From Candidatus Epulonipiscium viviparus (lineage in GTDB: Bacteria > Bacillota > Clostridia > Lachnospirales > Cellulosilyticaceae): a stretch of DNA of 64,000 bases. Below the pieces are notes generated by a model that saw nothing but the letters and a program-made list of their open reading frames with translations, was not told where the DNA came from and searched no databases. Position numbers and translations under genes: made by a program. The stretch spans positions 1,763,513 to 1,827,512 of the forward strand of contig NZ_CP117982.1 in the NCBI RefSeq assembly GCF_030708075.1, written 5' to 3'. Each line of letters starts with the position of its first letter. Position 1 is the first letter of the stretch. Shown piece after piece: positions 1 to 9,700 of this stretch.

Positions 1-26
1 TAATTATATTTTTTTGGAGGGATTTT

Positions 27-353
27 ATGGAAATTTTGTCAAATGCAAACGAAAATGAATATATTATTAAGGTGACAAATACGTCAACAGATACAGTTAA
101 TAATGTTAAGCTGCATTTCAAACCATTAAGTTCAAATATAAATAAGGTGACAGATTTGATAGAAAAATTAATAATACATAGAGAACGTGGAAGTTTTTTG
201 CTTGATAAATTGGACACAGATATGTTGATAGGAAATTTGTCTCCAAATGAAAGCGCAAAGATTCAGTTTAAATTGAAAAAATCGGTTAAAACAATGGATA
301 TTGATAGCATTTTTTCTAATGTAGAATTAAAATCTGAAAAATTTATGGATTAA
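27..353 (+). CDS. Hypothetical protein, 108 aa
   Basis: I do not recognise this protein. A good ribosome binding site (TTGGAGG, about 14-20) precedes the ATG. There is no signal peptide or membrane segment. The sequence alternates short beta-strand-like stretches; the segments VTNTSTDTVNNVKL near the N-terminus and IGNLSPNESAKIQFKLK near residue 85 resemble the strand pattern of DUF11-like or other immunoglobulin-fold repeat domains that describe structural decoration of larger proteins, but the match is loose. It lies upstream of the usp gene, which has its own promoter, so it is probably the last gene of a unit that begins outside the window. Confidence 0.6.
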   Translation: MEILSNANENEYIIKVTNTSTDTVNNVKLHFKPLSSNINKVTDLIEKLIIHRERGSFLLDKLDTDMLIGNLSPNESAKIQFKLKKSVKTMDIDSIFSNVELKSEKFMD

Positions 354-387
354 ATTTCATTTTAAGCCTAGATCTTAATCCAATTTA

Positions 388-396
388 TGGTATAAT
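388..396 (+). promoter_or_regulatory. Extended -10 promoter for the usp gene
   Basis: A consensus TATAAT at 391-396 is preceded by TGG, an extended -10 element. The -35 position has no good match, which is typical for extended -10 promoters. The start codon follows about 30 bases later with AAAGGAGG between. Confidence 0.5.
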
Positions 397-425
397 ATAA
401 AAAACGTCAAAGGAGGAATGAATAT

Positions 426-866
426 ATGAATATTCTATTACCAATTTCAAATGCTTTGGATTCCAAAGCGTTATTGTATGCAGAAGACATAGCCGTGCAA
501 AAAGGGGCAAAGCTTTTTATTTTGTACATCACCAGTCCACTGACTTTTTCAAGCGTTTATGCATATCCAAGTATTTTGTATTCTATCGCAAACTTAAATA
601 TGGACAGTATTGATACAGCTCATAGAGCCATTACTACCAAGATTAAGTCTATAATAACTCGCACTGATAAAGAGGTAATTTGTCAAATTGGACCGCAAAT
701 TGATACTATAATTAGTGTGGTGAGTGAATATAATATAGATTTAATTATTTGTCCAGAGGAGCAAAATTTATTTGATAAATTAACTAATAATTTTAATAAA
801 GATAGATTAGCAAAGAAAGTAAGTATTCCTATTATGTTATATTCAGAAGAAAGAAAGCAAGCGTAA
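426..866 (+). CDS. Universal stress protein (UspA) family
   Basis: This 146-residue protein has the length and fold pattern of a single-domain UspA protein: an N-terminal strand with MNILLPISNALDSKALLYAEDIAVQKGAKLFILYI, a central helix, the strand IDLIICPEE, and a C-terminal KKVSIPIMLY strand. The usual ATP-binding motif G-2x-G-9x-G(S/T) is not evident near the C-terminus, where a Phe/Asp/Lys-rich loop sits instead, so it may be a non-ATP-binding member. The family is cytoplasmic and acts in stress survival; the specific role here cannot be read. It has its own extended -10 promoter, an AAAGGAGG site, and a terminator hairpin directly after the stop. Confidence 0.7.
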   Translation: MNILLPISNALDSKALLYAEDIAVQKGAKLFILYITSPLTFSSVYAYPSILYSIANLNMDSIDTAHRAITTKIKSIITRTDKEVICQIGPQIDTIISVVSEYNIDLIICPEEQNLFDKLTNNFNKDRLAKKVSIPIMLYSEERKQA

Positions 867-876
867 GATGTTTTTT

Positions 877-905
877 AGGGGTAGAATATACTACCTCTAT
901 TTTTA
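877..905 (+). terminator. Intrinsic terminator after usp
   Basis: AGGGGTAG (877-884) pairs with CTACCTCT (891-898) with one G-U pair and a 6-nt loop; a T-rich run follows. Confidence 0.65.
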
Positions 906-924
906 TTAATATTGAGGTGAAGAA

Positions 925-1551
925 ATGCCAACAAATGCTGCATTAAATATTCTTTTTCATTCTAAAATTAATGGAGATCTAACCGAATTATTAGATTTAA
1001 AAGATTATATGGCCAAGCAAATAATAGGTGACAGCAAAATTGCTGAGAGAGTCGTTAAAGAAGATAATATTGCTTTTTTACAAAAACAAGAAATAAAAAG
1101 AATTTTAGGTGATCGAAAAAAAAATAATTTAACCAGAAGTGCTGAACAAAATGACCAAATATCAAAATATAATCCATTTATATATATGGAAATTAGCCAG
1201 ATAAATAATGCCATTAATTTAAATATAAAAAGCTCGTTGATTGCCAACTACTACTTTAAGGGATATCGCACAACAAAAATAACTATTCAAAATATGAATG
1301 TATCCGATAAAACTATTTTTGAAGTAAAAAATCAAACCAATATGTATGCAAATGAAAAGTTTTCTCTGGCATTTACGGAAATTAAAAATGGAAAAATCGT
1401 TGGATATTCTGTGGCAGTCGTTCCAGCAACAACAGGACAAAAAGGACAAGCAAGTTGCCAATTAACTCTTCTAAATCAAAATGAATATATAGTAGATGAT
1501 GGAGCAAAATATTTTGATGTTTCAAAGCTTATTATGAATATGAGTGTGTGA
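925..1551 (+). CDS. Hypothetical protein, 208 aa
   Basis: I do not recognise this protein. TTGAGGTG sits just upstream of the ATG. The first 75 residues are charged and helical, with repeated Lys/Asp/Glu and a basic patch (KKNNLTRS). From about residue 85 the sequence alternates polar and hydrophobic residues in a strand-rich pattern (NNAINLNIKSSLIANYYFKG and similar), suggesting a C-terminal beta domain. No signal peptide, no membrane segment, one Cys. It follows the usp terminator, so it probably uses its own weak promoter or read-through. Length and base composition match its neighbours. Confidence 0.6.
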   Translation: MPTNAALNILFHSKINGDLTELLDLKDYMAKQIIGDSKIAERVVKEDNIAFLQKQEIKRILGDRKKNNLTRSAEQNDQISKYNPFIYMEISQINNAINLNIKSSLIANYYFKGYRTTKITIQNMNVSDKTIFEVKNQTNMYANEKFSLAFTEIKNGKIVGYSVAVVPATTGQKGQASCQLTLLNQNEYIVDDGAKYFDVSKLIMNMSV

Positions 1552-1643
1552 TATAGAATTTTATGAAATACGTAGTAATATGTTGCATATTATAAGTGAA
1601 TATTTTGACATATTGCTATTTTTTTCATTTCGATAAAAACCCG

Positions 1644-1673
1644 TTGACAACGCAGTCGTTTTAAGGCATAATT
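1644..1673 (+). promoter_or_regulatory. Promoter of pckA
   Basis: A perfect -35 TTGACA (1644-1649) and a -10 CATAAT (1668-1673) are separated by 18 bases. Transcription would begin near 1680, giving a leader of about 120 bases before pckA. Confidence 0.55.
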
Positions 1674-1690
1674 ACATTACGGCGAAGTTG

Positions 1691-1741
1691 CATTTAAATT
1701 GAAAAAGGAATATATTGTTACAATTTAAATCAATTTAAATG
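1691..1741 (+). repeat. Inverted/direct repeat in the pckA leader
   Basis: CATTTAAATTG (1691-1701) is the exact reverse complement of CAATTTAAATG (1731-1741), and a third copy, CAATTTAAAT, lies at 1721-1730. Each copy contains the self-complementary core ATTTAAAT. No T-run follows the outer stem, so this is not a standard terminator; it is a candidate operator array or leader RNA structure. Confidence 0.55.
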
Positions 1742-1801
1742 GTTCGTCTAAATATAATATGTTTGTATAAATTTTAACCTTTAGAAGGAGGATTTTGATT
1801 A

Positions 1802-3463
1802 ATGGCGACTAAAGCGAATTTTTCAAGAAGCGAAATAGGTGCTCATAACCCAATTTTTAGTTCAATTCGTACTACTATTGAAACTGCTTTCTACGGAAAC
1901 AACGTAACCAATGTTACTTCTCTTAAAGAAGCTTACAAATTAGCAGCTGCATCTCCTGGAACTGTGGTAACTGATTTACCTGTATACGAGCCAGAGCTTA
2001 TAGGACTAGATCCTGGCAGCAAAATTTTATTATTTAACGATGGTACTGTTTTTGGTAGAACTGCCGCAGCTAGAAGGGTTATCGGAGAGCCTGGAGTTAA
2101 TGCAGCAGAATATGCTACAAAAGTTCGTGAAGCTGTTTATGGAACCCGTTTCAAAAAACTTTATCATGCACAGGCTATTGTTGGGTTAAATGAAGAGTTT
2201 ACTGTAAAAGCTCACCTTTGCATTCCTGAAAATGAAGAAAACGTTATGTATTCTTGGCTATTAAACTTCCAAGTGATCAATGAAGCTGTAGCGGAAATGT
2301 ACAAAAATTCAAAAGTTTTAGAAAACGAAGGAGATATCTACATATTCTCCGATCCAACATGGTCTCATCCAGATCATCCACTTGGATTGGCAGTTGTAGA
2401 TCCTAAGAATAACTGTGCTTGTATTTTGGGTATGAGATATTTTGGAGAACACAAAAAAGGTACTCTAACTCTTGCTTGGGGAATTGCTAACCGTAATGGA
2501 TTTGCTTCTTGCCATGGCGGTCAAAAACGTTATAACCTAAAAGGTGGAAAATCTTTTGTTGCAGGTGTATTTGGTTTATCTGGAAGCGGAAAATCAACTA
2601 TTACGCATGCTCCTCATGGTGGTAAATATGACATCACTGTTCTACACGATGATGCGTTTGTTATTTCAACAGAGGACAGCTCATCTGTAGCTCTAGAGCC
2701 ATCATATTTTGATAAAACTCAAGATTATCCATTAACTTGTGATGATAATAAGTATTTGTTGACTATGCAAAACAATGGTGCAACTCTTGATGAAGATGGA
2801 AAAATCGTTCCTGTTACTGAGGATATTAGAAATGGTAACGGTCGTGCAGTTAAATCTATTCTTTGGTCACCAAACCGCGTAAATAAATTTGCAGAGCCTG
2901 TTAATGCTATATTCTGGTTGATGAAAGACCCAACTCTTCCACCAGTAGTTAAGTTGAGTGGAGCTGACCTTGCATCTGTTATGGGTGCTACCTTGGCGAC
3001 TAAGCGTACAACTGCAGAAAGACTTGCTCCTGGAGTTGACCCTAATGCGTTGGTTGTAGAGCCTTATGCTAATCCATTTAGAACTTATCCTTTGGCGGAT
3101 GACTTTTTGAAGTTTAAAAAATTAGTTGCTGAATGTGATGTAGAATGTTATATCCTAAATACAGGTGACTTTATGGATAAAAAGGTTACTCCAGCGGTAA
3201 CTTTAGGTGTTCTTGAAGCTATTGTAGAAGGTACTGCGAAGTTCAAACCTTGGGGACCTTTCTCTGACATCGAAATTTATGAAGTAGATGGATATGTTCC
3301 AGACCTTAAAGATAAAGCTTATTTAGAGCAATTGCAAGCTAGAATGGAAGATAGAATGAAATATATCGAGTCTCGCGATACTGAAAAAGGTGGCTTTGAT
3401 AAACTTCCAGCAGAAGCGTTAGATGCGCTTAAAACTGTTGTAGCTCAAGCTAAAAAGGCTTAA
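1802..3463 (+). CDS. pckA: Phosphoenolpyruvate carboxykinase (ATP)
   Basis: This 553-residue cytoplasmic enzyme interconverts oxaloacetate plus ATP with phosphoenolpyruvate, CO2 and ADP. The phosphate loop is GLSGSGKS (residues 258-265, kinase-1a), followed by the metal-binding LHDDAF (about 281-286, kinase-2). The Arg-rich NPFRTYPL segment near residue 420 fits the nucleotide-binding part of the family. Length fits ATP-type PEPCK. The start is fixed by AGAAGGAGG ahead of the ATG. In anaerobic clostridia the enzyme can run either in gluconeogenesis or, in the reverse direction, in ATP-forming PEP carboxylation; which one applies cannot be read here. It stands alone between a strong promoter with a repeat-containing leader and a strong terminator. 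Confidence 0.88.
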   Translation: MATKANFSRSEIGAHNPIFSSIRTTIETAFYGNNVTNVTSLKEAYKLAAASPGTVVTDLPVYEPELIGLDPGSKILLFNDGTVFGRTAAARRVIGEPGVNAAEYATKVREAVYGTRFKKLYHAQAIVGLNEEFTVKAHLCIPENEENVMYSWLLNFQVINEAVAEMYKNSKVLENEGDIYIFSDPTWSHPDHPLGLAVVDPKNNCACILGMRYFGEHKKGTLTLAWGIANRNGFASCHGGQKRYNLKGGKSFVAGVFGLSGSGKSTITHAPHGGKYDITVLHDDAFVISTEDSSSVALEPSYFDKTQDYPLTCDDNKYLLTMQNNGATLDEDGKIVPVTEDIRNGNGRAVKSILWSPNRVNKFAEPVNAIFWLMKDPTLPPVVKLSGADLASVMGATLATKRTTAERLAPGVDPNALVVEPYANPFRTYPLADDFLKFKKLVAECDVECYILNTGDFMDKKVTPAVTLGVLEAIVEGTAKFKPWGPFSDIEIYEVDGYVPDLKDKAYLEQLQARMEDRMKYIESRDTEKGGFDKLPAEALDALKTVVAQAKKA

Positions 3464-3477
3464 TACTGTGATATAAG

Positions 3478-3512
3478 AAAAGACCATGAAGTTTTGTCAT
3501 GGTCTTTTTTTT
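3478..3512 (+). terminator. Intrinsic terminator of pckA
   Basis: AGACCATGA (3481-3489) and TCATGGTCT (3497-3505) pair perfectly around a 7-nt loop, followed by a run of T. Flanking As also allow it to serve the convergent permease gene. Confidence 0.85.
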
Positions 3513-3519
3513 ATATATT

Positions 3520-4308
3520 TTAAAATAATGCAACTTTGAAAACATTAAATATATTAATAGCAATTATTGCTGCCATGGTAATATTAAATAGTTTTTCCAC
3601 TTGTCTATTAGATAGTTTTGTACTAATTTTATCACCTAAAAATCCTCCTAATACTCCTCCAACAATCATAAAACCTAAAACTTCTAAGTTATATGGTTCA
3701 AAGCCTGTGGTGAATAGTGTAGTTAAAATGGTTGTAGTTTGAGAGAAGAAGATCGTAAAAATAGAATAGATAGCTGCATCTTTTGCGTCACAAGAAAAGA
3801 GAATGATTATTACTGCTACATTGATAGGACCCCCACCAATGCCCAAAAATACTGCAACACTTCCCAAAATTAATCCTGCTATTAAACATATAATAGGATT
3901 TGTAACATTAAAAGTTTTGATTTTGGCTTTATAGATGCTAAATAACAAAATTATAATCATAAGTAATGCTAAACATATAGATTGAATGATTTTTGCTGTA
4001 TCTACTGGAATCATTTTTTCGAAGTTTTGAAATGCGGCTTTACCGACAAATCCTCCTAAAATGGCTCCAACAGAAAGTGATATCAACTTTATGTACTCAA
4101 ATTTTACACCCGATATAAATTTTTTTGTAAGAGATACTATCGACATAGCGATCAATGTGCATCCAGATAAAATCCCAATGGTTGCCATGTCATATTGCCC
4201 TAATGCATCTAACACGGGTTTTATGATGACGCCTCCTCCTAAACCTGAAATTGCTCCTATTGTAGTTGAACCTAATCCAACTAATAAATATAAAAATCCT
4301 CTTAGCAT
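3520..4308 (-). CDS. TSUP (TauE/SafE) family membrane permease
   Basis: This 262-residue integral membrane protein has about eight hydrophobic segments in two similar halves. Each half begins with a Gly-rich motif: GLGSTTIGAISGLGGGVIIKPVL near the N-terminus and LGSVAVFLGIGGGPINVAVIILF in the middle, the hallmark of the TSUP family (Pfam TauE, formerly DUF81). Members export or import sulfite, sulfonates or small organic anions; the substrate here is unknown. AAAGGAG precedes the ATG and a good promoter lies upstream (TTTACA at 4364-4369, TATAAT at 4341-4346, minus strand). The gene converges with pckA and appears to be monocistronic. Confidence 0.8.
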   Translation of the reverse strand: MLRGFLYLLVGLGSTTIGAISGLGGGVIIKPVLDALGQYDMATIGILSGCTLIAMSIVSLTKKFISGVKFEYIKLISLSVGAILGGFVGKAAFQNFEKMIPVDTAKIIQSICLALLMIIILLFSIYKAKIKTFNVTNPIICLIAGLILGSVAVFLGIGGGPINVAVIIILFSCDAKDAAIYSIFTIFFSQTTTILTTLFTTGFEPYNLEVLGFMIVGGVLGGFLGDKISTKLSNRQVEKLFNITMAAIIAINIFNVFKVALF

Positions 4309-4340
4309 AATACATACTCCTTTCGTCTTAATACAAATTA

Positions 4341-4369
4341 ATTATACATCATTATCCATTTTTTGTAAA
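4341..4369 (-). promoter_or_regulatory. Promoter of the TSUP permease gene
   Basis: On the minus strand TTTACA (plus 4364-4369) and TATAAT (plus 4341-4346) are spaced by exactly 17 bases. Confidence 0.65.
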
Positions 4370-4422
4370 ATAATTTTGATGAATTAAGGTAATCTACTGG
4401 GGATATGTATTGGATATTATAG

Positions 4423-4450
4423 AAAAGGACTTGCTATGAACAAGTCCTTT
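4423..4450 (-). terminator. Intrinsic terminator of pgi
   Basis: AAAGGACTTG (4424-4433) pairs perfectly with CAAGTCCTTT (4441-4450) around a 7-nt loop just past the pgi stop; the T-run on the minus strand is short. Confidence 0.7.
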
Positions 4451-4456
4451 ATTTGT

Positions 4457-5797
4457 TTATTCTGCTATTCTTGCTTTTAATGTTGCTTGTAGATCTTCGT
4501 ATCCTACTTTTCCAAGTAATGCAAACATATTGCGTTTATACTCTTCTACCCCAGGTTGATCAAATGGATTTACACCTAGTAGGTATCCACTAATTCCACA
4601 TGCTTTCTCAAAGAAATAAATCATTTTGCCCAATCCAAAGGCATCTAATTTTTCGATATTTAGTATCATATTTGGAACTCCGCCATCTACATGCGCCAGT
4701 AATGTACCTTCAAATGCTTTTTTATTTACAAAGTCCATAGTTTTGCCAGCAAGATAATTAAGTCCATCTAAGTCATTTTCAGCTGCTTCTAAAGTGATAT
4801 CTTCACGTGGAGTTCCAACGCTGATTACAGTTTCAAATAAAAAGCGTCCACCATCTTGGATATACTGCCCTATTGAATGAAGGTCTGTTGAAAAGTTTGC
4901 AGAAGAAGGATAAATTCCTTTTAGATCTTTACCTTCGCTTTCGCCATATAGTTGTTTCCACCATTCTCCAAAGTATAGAAGAGCTGGCTCATAATTTACT
5001 ATTAGCTCAACATTTTTACCTTTTTTTAGCAATATATTTCTTGCGGCAGCGTATTTGTAGGCTTCGTTGTTGAATAAATCTGGATTGCTGTATTCTTCGC
5101 GTCCAGCTGCGGCACCGTTCATAAGTGCATCGATATCGACTCCGCTTGTTGCGATAGGTAATAGTCCGACGGCTGTTAATACGCTAAAGCGTCCACCAAC
5201 ATCATCTGGGATCACAAAAGTTTCATAGCCTTCTTCTTTGGATAAAGTTAATAATGCTCCTCTTGCTTTGTCTGTTGTTGCAAAAATTCTTTCCTTAGCA
5301 CCTGATTTGCCATATTTTTCCTCTAAAAACTTCTTAAATACTCTAAATGCTATAGCAGGTTCAGTTGTAGTTCCAGACTTAGAGATTACATTAACACTTA
5401 CATCTTTGTCTTTGCACACATCTAAAAGTTGTGTTAAATATGTTCCTGAAATATTGTTTCCAACAAAATAAATTTCTGGCCCTTTGCGTTGGTCCTTAGT
5501 TAATGAATTATAAAATTGGTGAGTTAATGCTTCGATACAAGCGCGTGCTCCAAGGTATGATCCACCTATACCGATTACGATCAATACATCGCTGTTATCA
5601 CGAATTTTGGCAGAAGCATTTTTTATTCTCTCAAATTCCGATTTGTCATAATCGACAGGAAGGTTAATCCAGCCTAAAAAATCAGATCCTGAGCCAGTTC
5701 CTTCGTGTAAAATCTCGTGAGCGAGATTGATTTGAGGTTTAATATTTGAAAATTCTTCTACGGTGATGCCTGTTTTTTTTATATCTAATGAAATCAT
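4457..5797 (-). CDS. pgi: Glucose-6-phosphate isomerase
   Basis: This 446-residue enzyme interconverts glucose 6-phosphate and fructose 6-phosphate in glycolysis and gluconeogenesis. The family signatures are present: [18 protein letters not shown] (about residues 75-92), the SIS-domain segment [18 protein letters not shown] (about 135-152), [18 protein letters not shown] (about 198-215), and [18 protein letters not shown] near the C-terminus. The length matches the short bacterial form found in Bacillus and Clostridium. AGGAGG lies 5-6 bases before the ATG. A TATAAT and a 14-bp palindrome lie immediately upstream. Confidence 0.95.
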   Translation of the reverse strand: MISLDIKKTGITVEEFSNIKPQINLAHEILHEGTGSGSDFLGWINLPVDYDKSEFERIKNASAKIRDNSDVLIVIGIGGSYLGARACIEALTHQFYNSLTKDQRKGPEIYFVGNNISGTYLTQLLDVCKDKDVSVNVISKSGTTTEPAIAFRVFKKFLEEKYGKSGAKERIFATTDKARGALLTLSKEEGYETFVIPDDVGGRFSVLTAVGLLPIATSGVDIDALMNGAAAGREEYSNPDLFNNEAYKYAAARNILLKKGKNVELIVNYEPALLYFGEWWKQLYGESEGKDLKGIYPSSANFSTDLHSIGQYIQDGGRFLFETVISVGTPREDITLEAAENDLDGLNYLAGKTMDFVNKKAFEGTLLAHVDGGVPNMILNIEKLDAFGLGKMIYFFEKACGISGYLLGVNPFDQPGVEEYKRNMFALLGKVGYEDLQATLKARIAE

Positions 5798-5813
5798 TGT
5801 TGCCTCCTAAAAA

Positions 5814-5834
5814 ATTATAAATTGATGAATCAAT
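5814..5834 (-). promoter_or_regulatory. pgi -10 box and adjacent palindrome
   Basis: A minus-strand TATAAT (plus 5814-5819) is directly preceded by the perfect 14-bp palindrome ATTGATGAATCAAT (5821-5834), which fills the promoter spacer. This placement suits a repressor operator. The -35 is poor. Function is inferred. Confidence 0.35.
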
Positions 5835-5858
5835 AATTAGTATGCACAATTTTTGATT

Positions 5859-6605
5859 TTAAATACCAAATTCTTCTAAAAATTTTGTGATATCTTCATC
5901 ATTTAAATCTGGGATAATATTTTGACTTTTTTCTTCTTCAAAATTATGGCTTGCTTGAAAATATTCTTCATCTAGACTAATCCTATCTTCTAGTTGAGCA
6001 ATTTTCTTATTTTGTTGTGCAATAGTTAAGATTTTTATTTCCAAAGACTCTTTGAGCCGTGCATTTTCTAATTCCAGTTGTTTATTAAGTTCTGTTTGAG
6101 AATTTTGCAAAGTTTCCAGAGGATATTGGTTTAAAATATAATCTTTTAATATTAGTATAATATCATTTTTGCGTTTTTTTAAGCTAGTTAGGATGCCAAT
6201 AATAATTACAATAAAAAAAATTATCAAATTTAGTATAAGAAATAAAGAATCTTTATTTGAATATACATACCAAACTACATTTAGAGCAACAACTAAATAA
6301 CTCAATCTTCTAAGCTTAGTAATGCCATTTTCGACGATACTAAATCTAAATTTACCAATATAATCTCTTTGAATTCGTTGTCTAATATATATATCAATCT
6401 CGCCAGCATTTTGACTTGTTATATTACTATAATCTTCTATTAATTGTCTTATAAATTTAGTTTGAGTTTCTGTTTTATATATTTTAGTATTTGTATAAAT
6501 CAATACGCTATAATTCAGTCTTCTAAAATATGAAAGCTGCATTATAATAAATAATAAATAACAACTAAATAAGCTTATATTAAGTATTAAAAAAAATGTA
6601 GACAT
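5859..6605 (-). CDS. Membrane protein with C-terminal coiled coil, unknown
   Basis: I do not recognise this 248-residue protein. It begins with a hydrophobic segment (FFLILNISLFSCYLLFIIM, residues 4-22), then a soluble stretch of about 75 residues, then two closely spaced membrane segments (about residues 99-112 and 120-140). From about residue 165 a charged coiled coil runs to an acidic tail (DLNDEDITKFLEEFGI). The topology suggests a membrane anchor that presents a cytoplasmic helical domain. It lies between pgi and sbcC on the same strand; the sbcC terminator separates it from sbcC. Confidence 0.6.
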   Translation of the reverse strand: MSTFFLILNISLFSCYLLFIIMQLSYFRRLNYSVLIYTNTKIYKTETQTKFIRQLIEDYSNITSQNAGEIDIYIRQRIQRDYIGKFRFSIVENGITKLRRLSYLVVALNVVWYVYSNKDSLFLILNLIIFFIVIIIGILTSLKKRKNDIILILKDYILNQYPLETLQNSQTELNKQLELENARLKESLEIKILTIAQQNKKIAQLEDRISLDEEYFQASHNFEEEKSQNIIPDLNDEDITKFLEEFGI

Positions 6606-6645
6606 TAGGTTTCTCCTTTCATGTTAGTATTGCCCAGTCTATAAA

Positions 6646-6695
6646 TTTAATTGCTAAATTTTTAAAATTTTTTAATTGCTAAATTTCTAAATTTT
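6646..6695. repeat. Short tandem direct repeat
   Basis: TTTAATTGCTAAATTT begins at 6646 and again at 6671, a 25-bp period, in the gap between the sbcC terminator and the membrane protein gene, where that gene's promoter should lie. Confidence 0.5.
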
Positions 6696-6700
6696 TGTAT

Positions 6701-6728
6701 AAAAAATGCGTAACTTTTCAGTACGCAT
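6701..6728 (-). terminator. Intrinsic terminator of sbcDC
   Basis: ATGCGTA (6706-6712) and TACGCAT (6722-6728) pair perfectly; on the minus strand the stem is followed by a T-run (plus 6701-6705). Confidence 0.7.
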
Positions 6729-6738
6729 AATAAAGTGA

Positions 6739-9700
6739 CTATATATTTAACCATTTAACACTACTTCCGTTATTTGTAGGAATCACCTCGAGTTGGGTAG
6801 AAATTTTATTTTTAAGTTCTTCAACATGTGATATGATACCAATTAGTCGTTCATCTTGCTTAAGTTCCATAAGTGTATCAACAGCTACTCCAAGTGTCTC
6901 AGAATCCAATGTTCCAAAACCTTCATCTATAAACATCATATCTAGTTTAATACCTTTAGATTTTGTCTGAATTACATCTGATAATCCTAATGCAAGAGAC
7001 AAGGATGCTTGAAAGCTTTCTCCTCCGGAAAGAGTTGTGGCATCTCTCGTGGAGTGAGTGTATTTATCAAATACAGTTAGCTCAAGGCCCTGGTTGTTTC
7101 TGCCTTTAACGATTTCTTTTTGTCTATTTAAAGTAAATCTGTTTGCTGTCAATTGCTTTAATCTGATATTTGCAGCATCAATTATTTCTTCAAAGTATGT
7201 TCCAATAACGAAAGTTTCATAAGAAATATAAAAACTGTTTTTGCCATTTGCGATGTCTCCAATTTCGCTTATTAATTTGTATTTTTTTTCTAATTGTTTA
7301 AATTTATCATGTAAACTTTCAAGTTCTGATAAAAGTAATTTTTTTGAAGTCTCATCTTTAATTAAATCAGTTATTTGTTGATCTAAATATTTTTTAAGAT
7401 ATTCACCTTTATGAATTTTTTTAACAAGCACCTTTAAGTCCATATAAGTTATATTTTCAAGCTGCTTTGTAAGTTCTTGTGCTGTCGCTGATAATTCAGT
7501 ATACTGAGAAGTATATTGATTAAGACGAGTAACCCACATGTCTTTAAAAGATAATTCTGGTAATAATGTTTCAAAAATATCTTCAGATATATGATGCTCA
7601 GCTAAATTTTTTGAAAGATGCTCATGTTGAGAATCTATTTTGGATTTTAATGTTGTAAGATAGTCATTTTGACTTTGTATCTGAGTATCAAGAGTTAAAA
7701 TTTGTTTTGTAATATTGGTGAAGTTTTCCTTGTATTCTTCATAAAGTTGTTGTTCTGTAGTTAATAATATATTTATAGAATCAAGTTTAGTTTGCAGTTC
7801 TTCTAAGAAAATGGGGACATCACTATTTAGTAAAAGGTTTAATTCTGTTTGAATTTTTGTTTTTTTAATTGCCATTTGTTGCAATGTTTGATTTATGGTT
7901 ATTAATTCTTTATCATATTGTGTAAAGTGAGTAGTTAAAGTTTGTAGTTGTAATGTTTTGTTTTTTACTTCTATCATTTGAGTATTTAATAAGTCTAAGG
8001 TTTTATCAATTTCTAGGCACTCATTGTGTGTTGAATGGACTAAATCATATATTGTATTTAGTGTTTGATTGCTATATTTAGGTTCTTTTAATAAAAATAA
8101 CTGTAACTCTATATTTGATAGCATAACTTGTAGATTAGTATTTAATTCTATTAATTGGTCTCTTAATTCATTGTTTTCTATTCGTGCTGTTTCAAGTGTT
8201 TTTTTCATCGCATCTATTTGTATTTTAGTGGGGATTGTAATAGCAGTTTTAACTGTTGCTGGACTTGGATGAGCAGTAGAACCGCAGACTGGGCAGGAGA
8301 TGCCATTTTGTAAGCTCATAGCCAAAATTCCAGCTTGCTCATTATAATAGATTTTTTCTGAAATTTCATAATCCGTTTTTAATTTTTCAAAATTTTTGTT
8401 TTTTGATATATAATTAGTAGTCATATTTTTATGTTCAACTATTGCAGCTTCATATGACTTACAGTCTGTATATAAAGTTTTAAGACTATTATACTTTGAA
8501 AGTGTTTGTATTTTTAATGCTTCTGCTTTTACTTTGTCTAGTTCAACATAACTGAAACTTTTAAGCGTTTCATTAATTTGAGTTATTTGGTTCTTATTTT
8601 CTTCAAATTTTGTAGTTATTGTAGTTTTTTGTTGTTCTTTTTCATTGATCAATGTGGTAAGTTTGTTTAGTTTTTCTTTTAAATTTTCGGAATGTGTAAT
8701 TTTTGGAATTAATTTTTCGAGTTCTCTCCTTTTTATTTTTAATTCATCATGTTTGCTAACTTTTAGTTCATAATCATCAAATAATATTTGAGTATTTTTA
8801 AGTTCTATGGTTAACTCTAATTTTAATTGTTCATATTCTGATAAATCATAGAGCATACGATTATATTCATCAGTACTTTTTTGTATATATATATAATCAT
8901 TTGAAAATTCTTTAATAGTGTCTAATGCATTAATCTTTAGCTCTAATTGTTCCATTTCAACTTTTTTATTCTGCAATTTAATTAGTTCTTGGTTGACTTG
9001 TGAAAGTTTTAGAAGAAGTTGATTATTATTTTGTATTAACGATTGTTCTGCGTATAATGTTTGTAATTGATCCTCGGCTTGTTCTTTGCAAGCTTGACGT
9101 TGTATTGTTTCATTTGCAATAGTTTGTAGATATTCATGTGCGTATTCTATGGCTATTGCTGTATCAGTAATATAATCTGGAAATGCTAAAGTTGTAATTA
9201 ATTCTGTAATTCTAGTGTTTAAAAATTTATATTCTTGCTCTAATTGTGAAGCTCTGTTCTTAAAATCTTCTTGAATAGCATGATGTAATTGCGTTCCAAA
9301 TATTTTTCTAAAAATTTCAATTTTTTCTTTAGTATTAGTTGTCAAGAATTTGTTAAATTCTCCTTGGGGTAACATAACAATTTGTTTAAATTGATCTTTA
9401 GAAAGTCCTAAAATTTCTTCGATTTTTTCTGTAACTGTTAAAATATCAGTAATAGGTTGTTCGTTTTCTATATATAATACACATTTTTTTTCCGTATTTT
9501 TTTGTTCAGGATATCTAATCAGTTTATAATTTGTTTTATTGATTTCGAATTCAAAATTAACAAAAGTTAAAATTCCATTTGTTGTATAATCGCTGATTAA
9601 AAGTTCTTCATTTTTACGGTTGTTACCACTACCCTCTCCATATAAGGCAAAAGAAATAGCATCAAATATAACAGTTTTGCCTGCTCCTGTAGGTCCTGAA

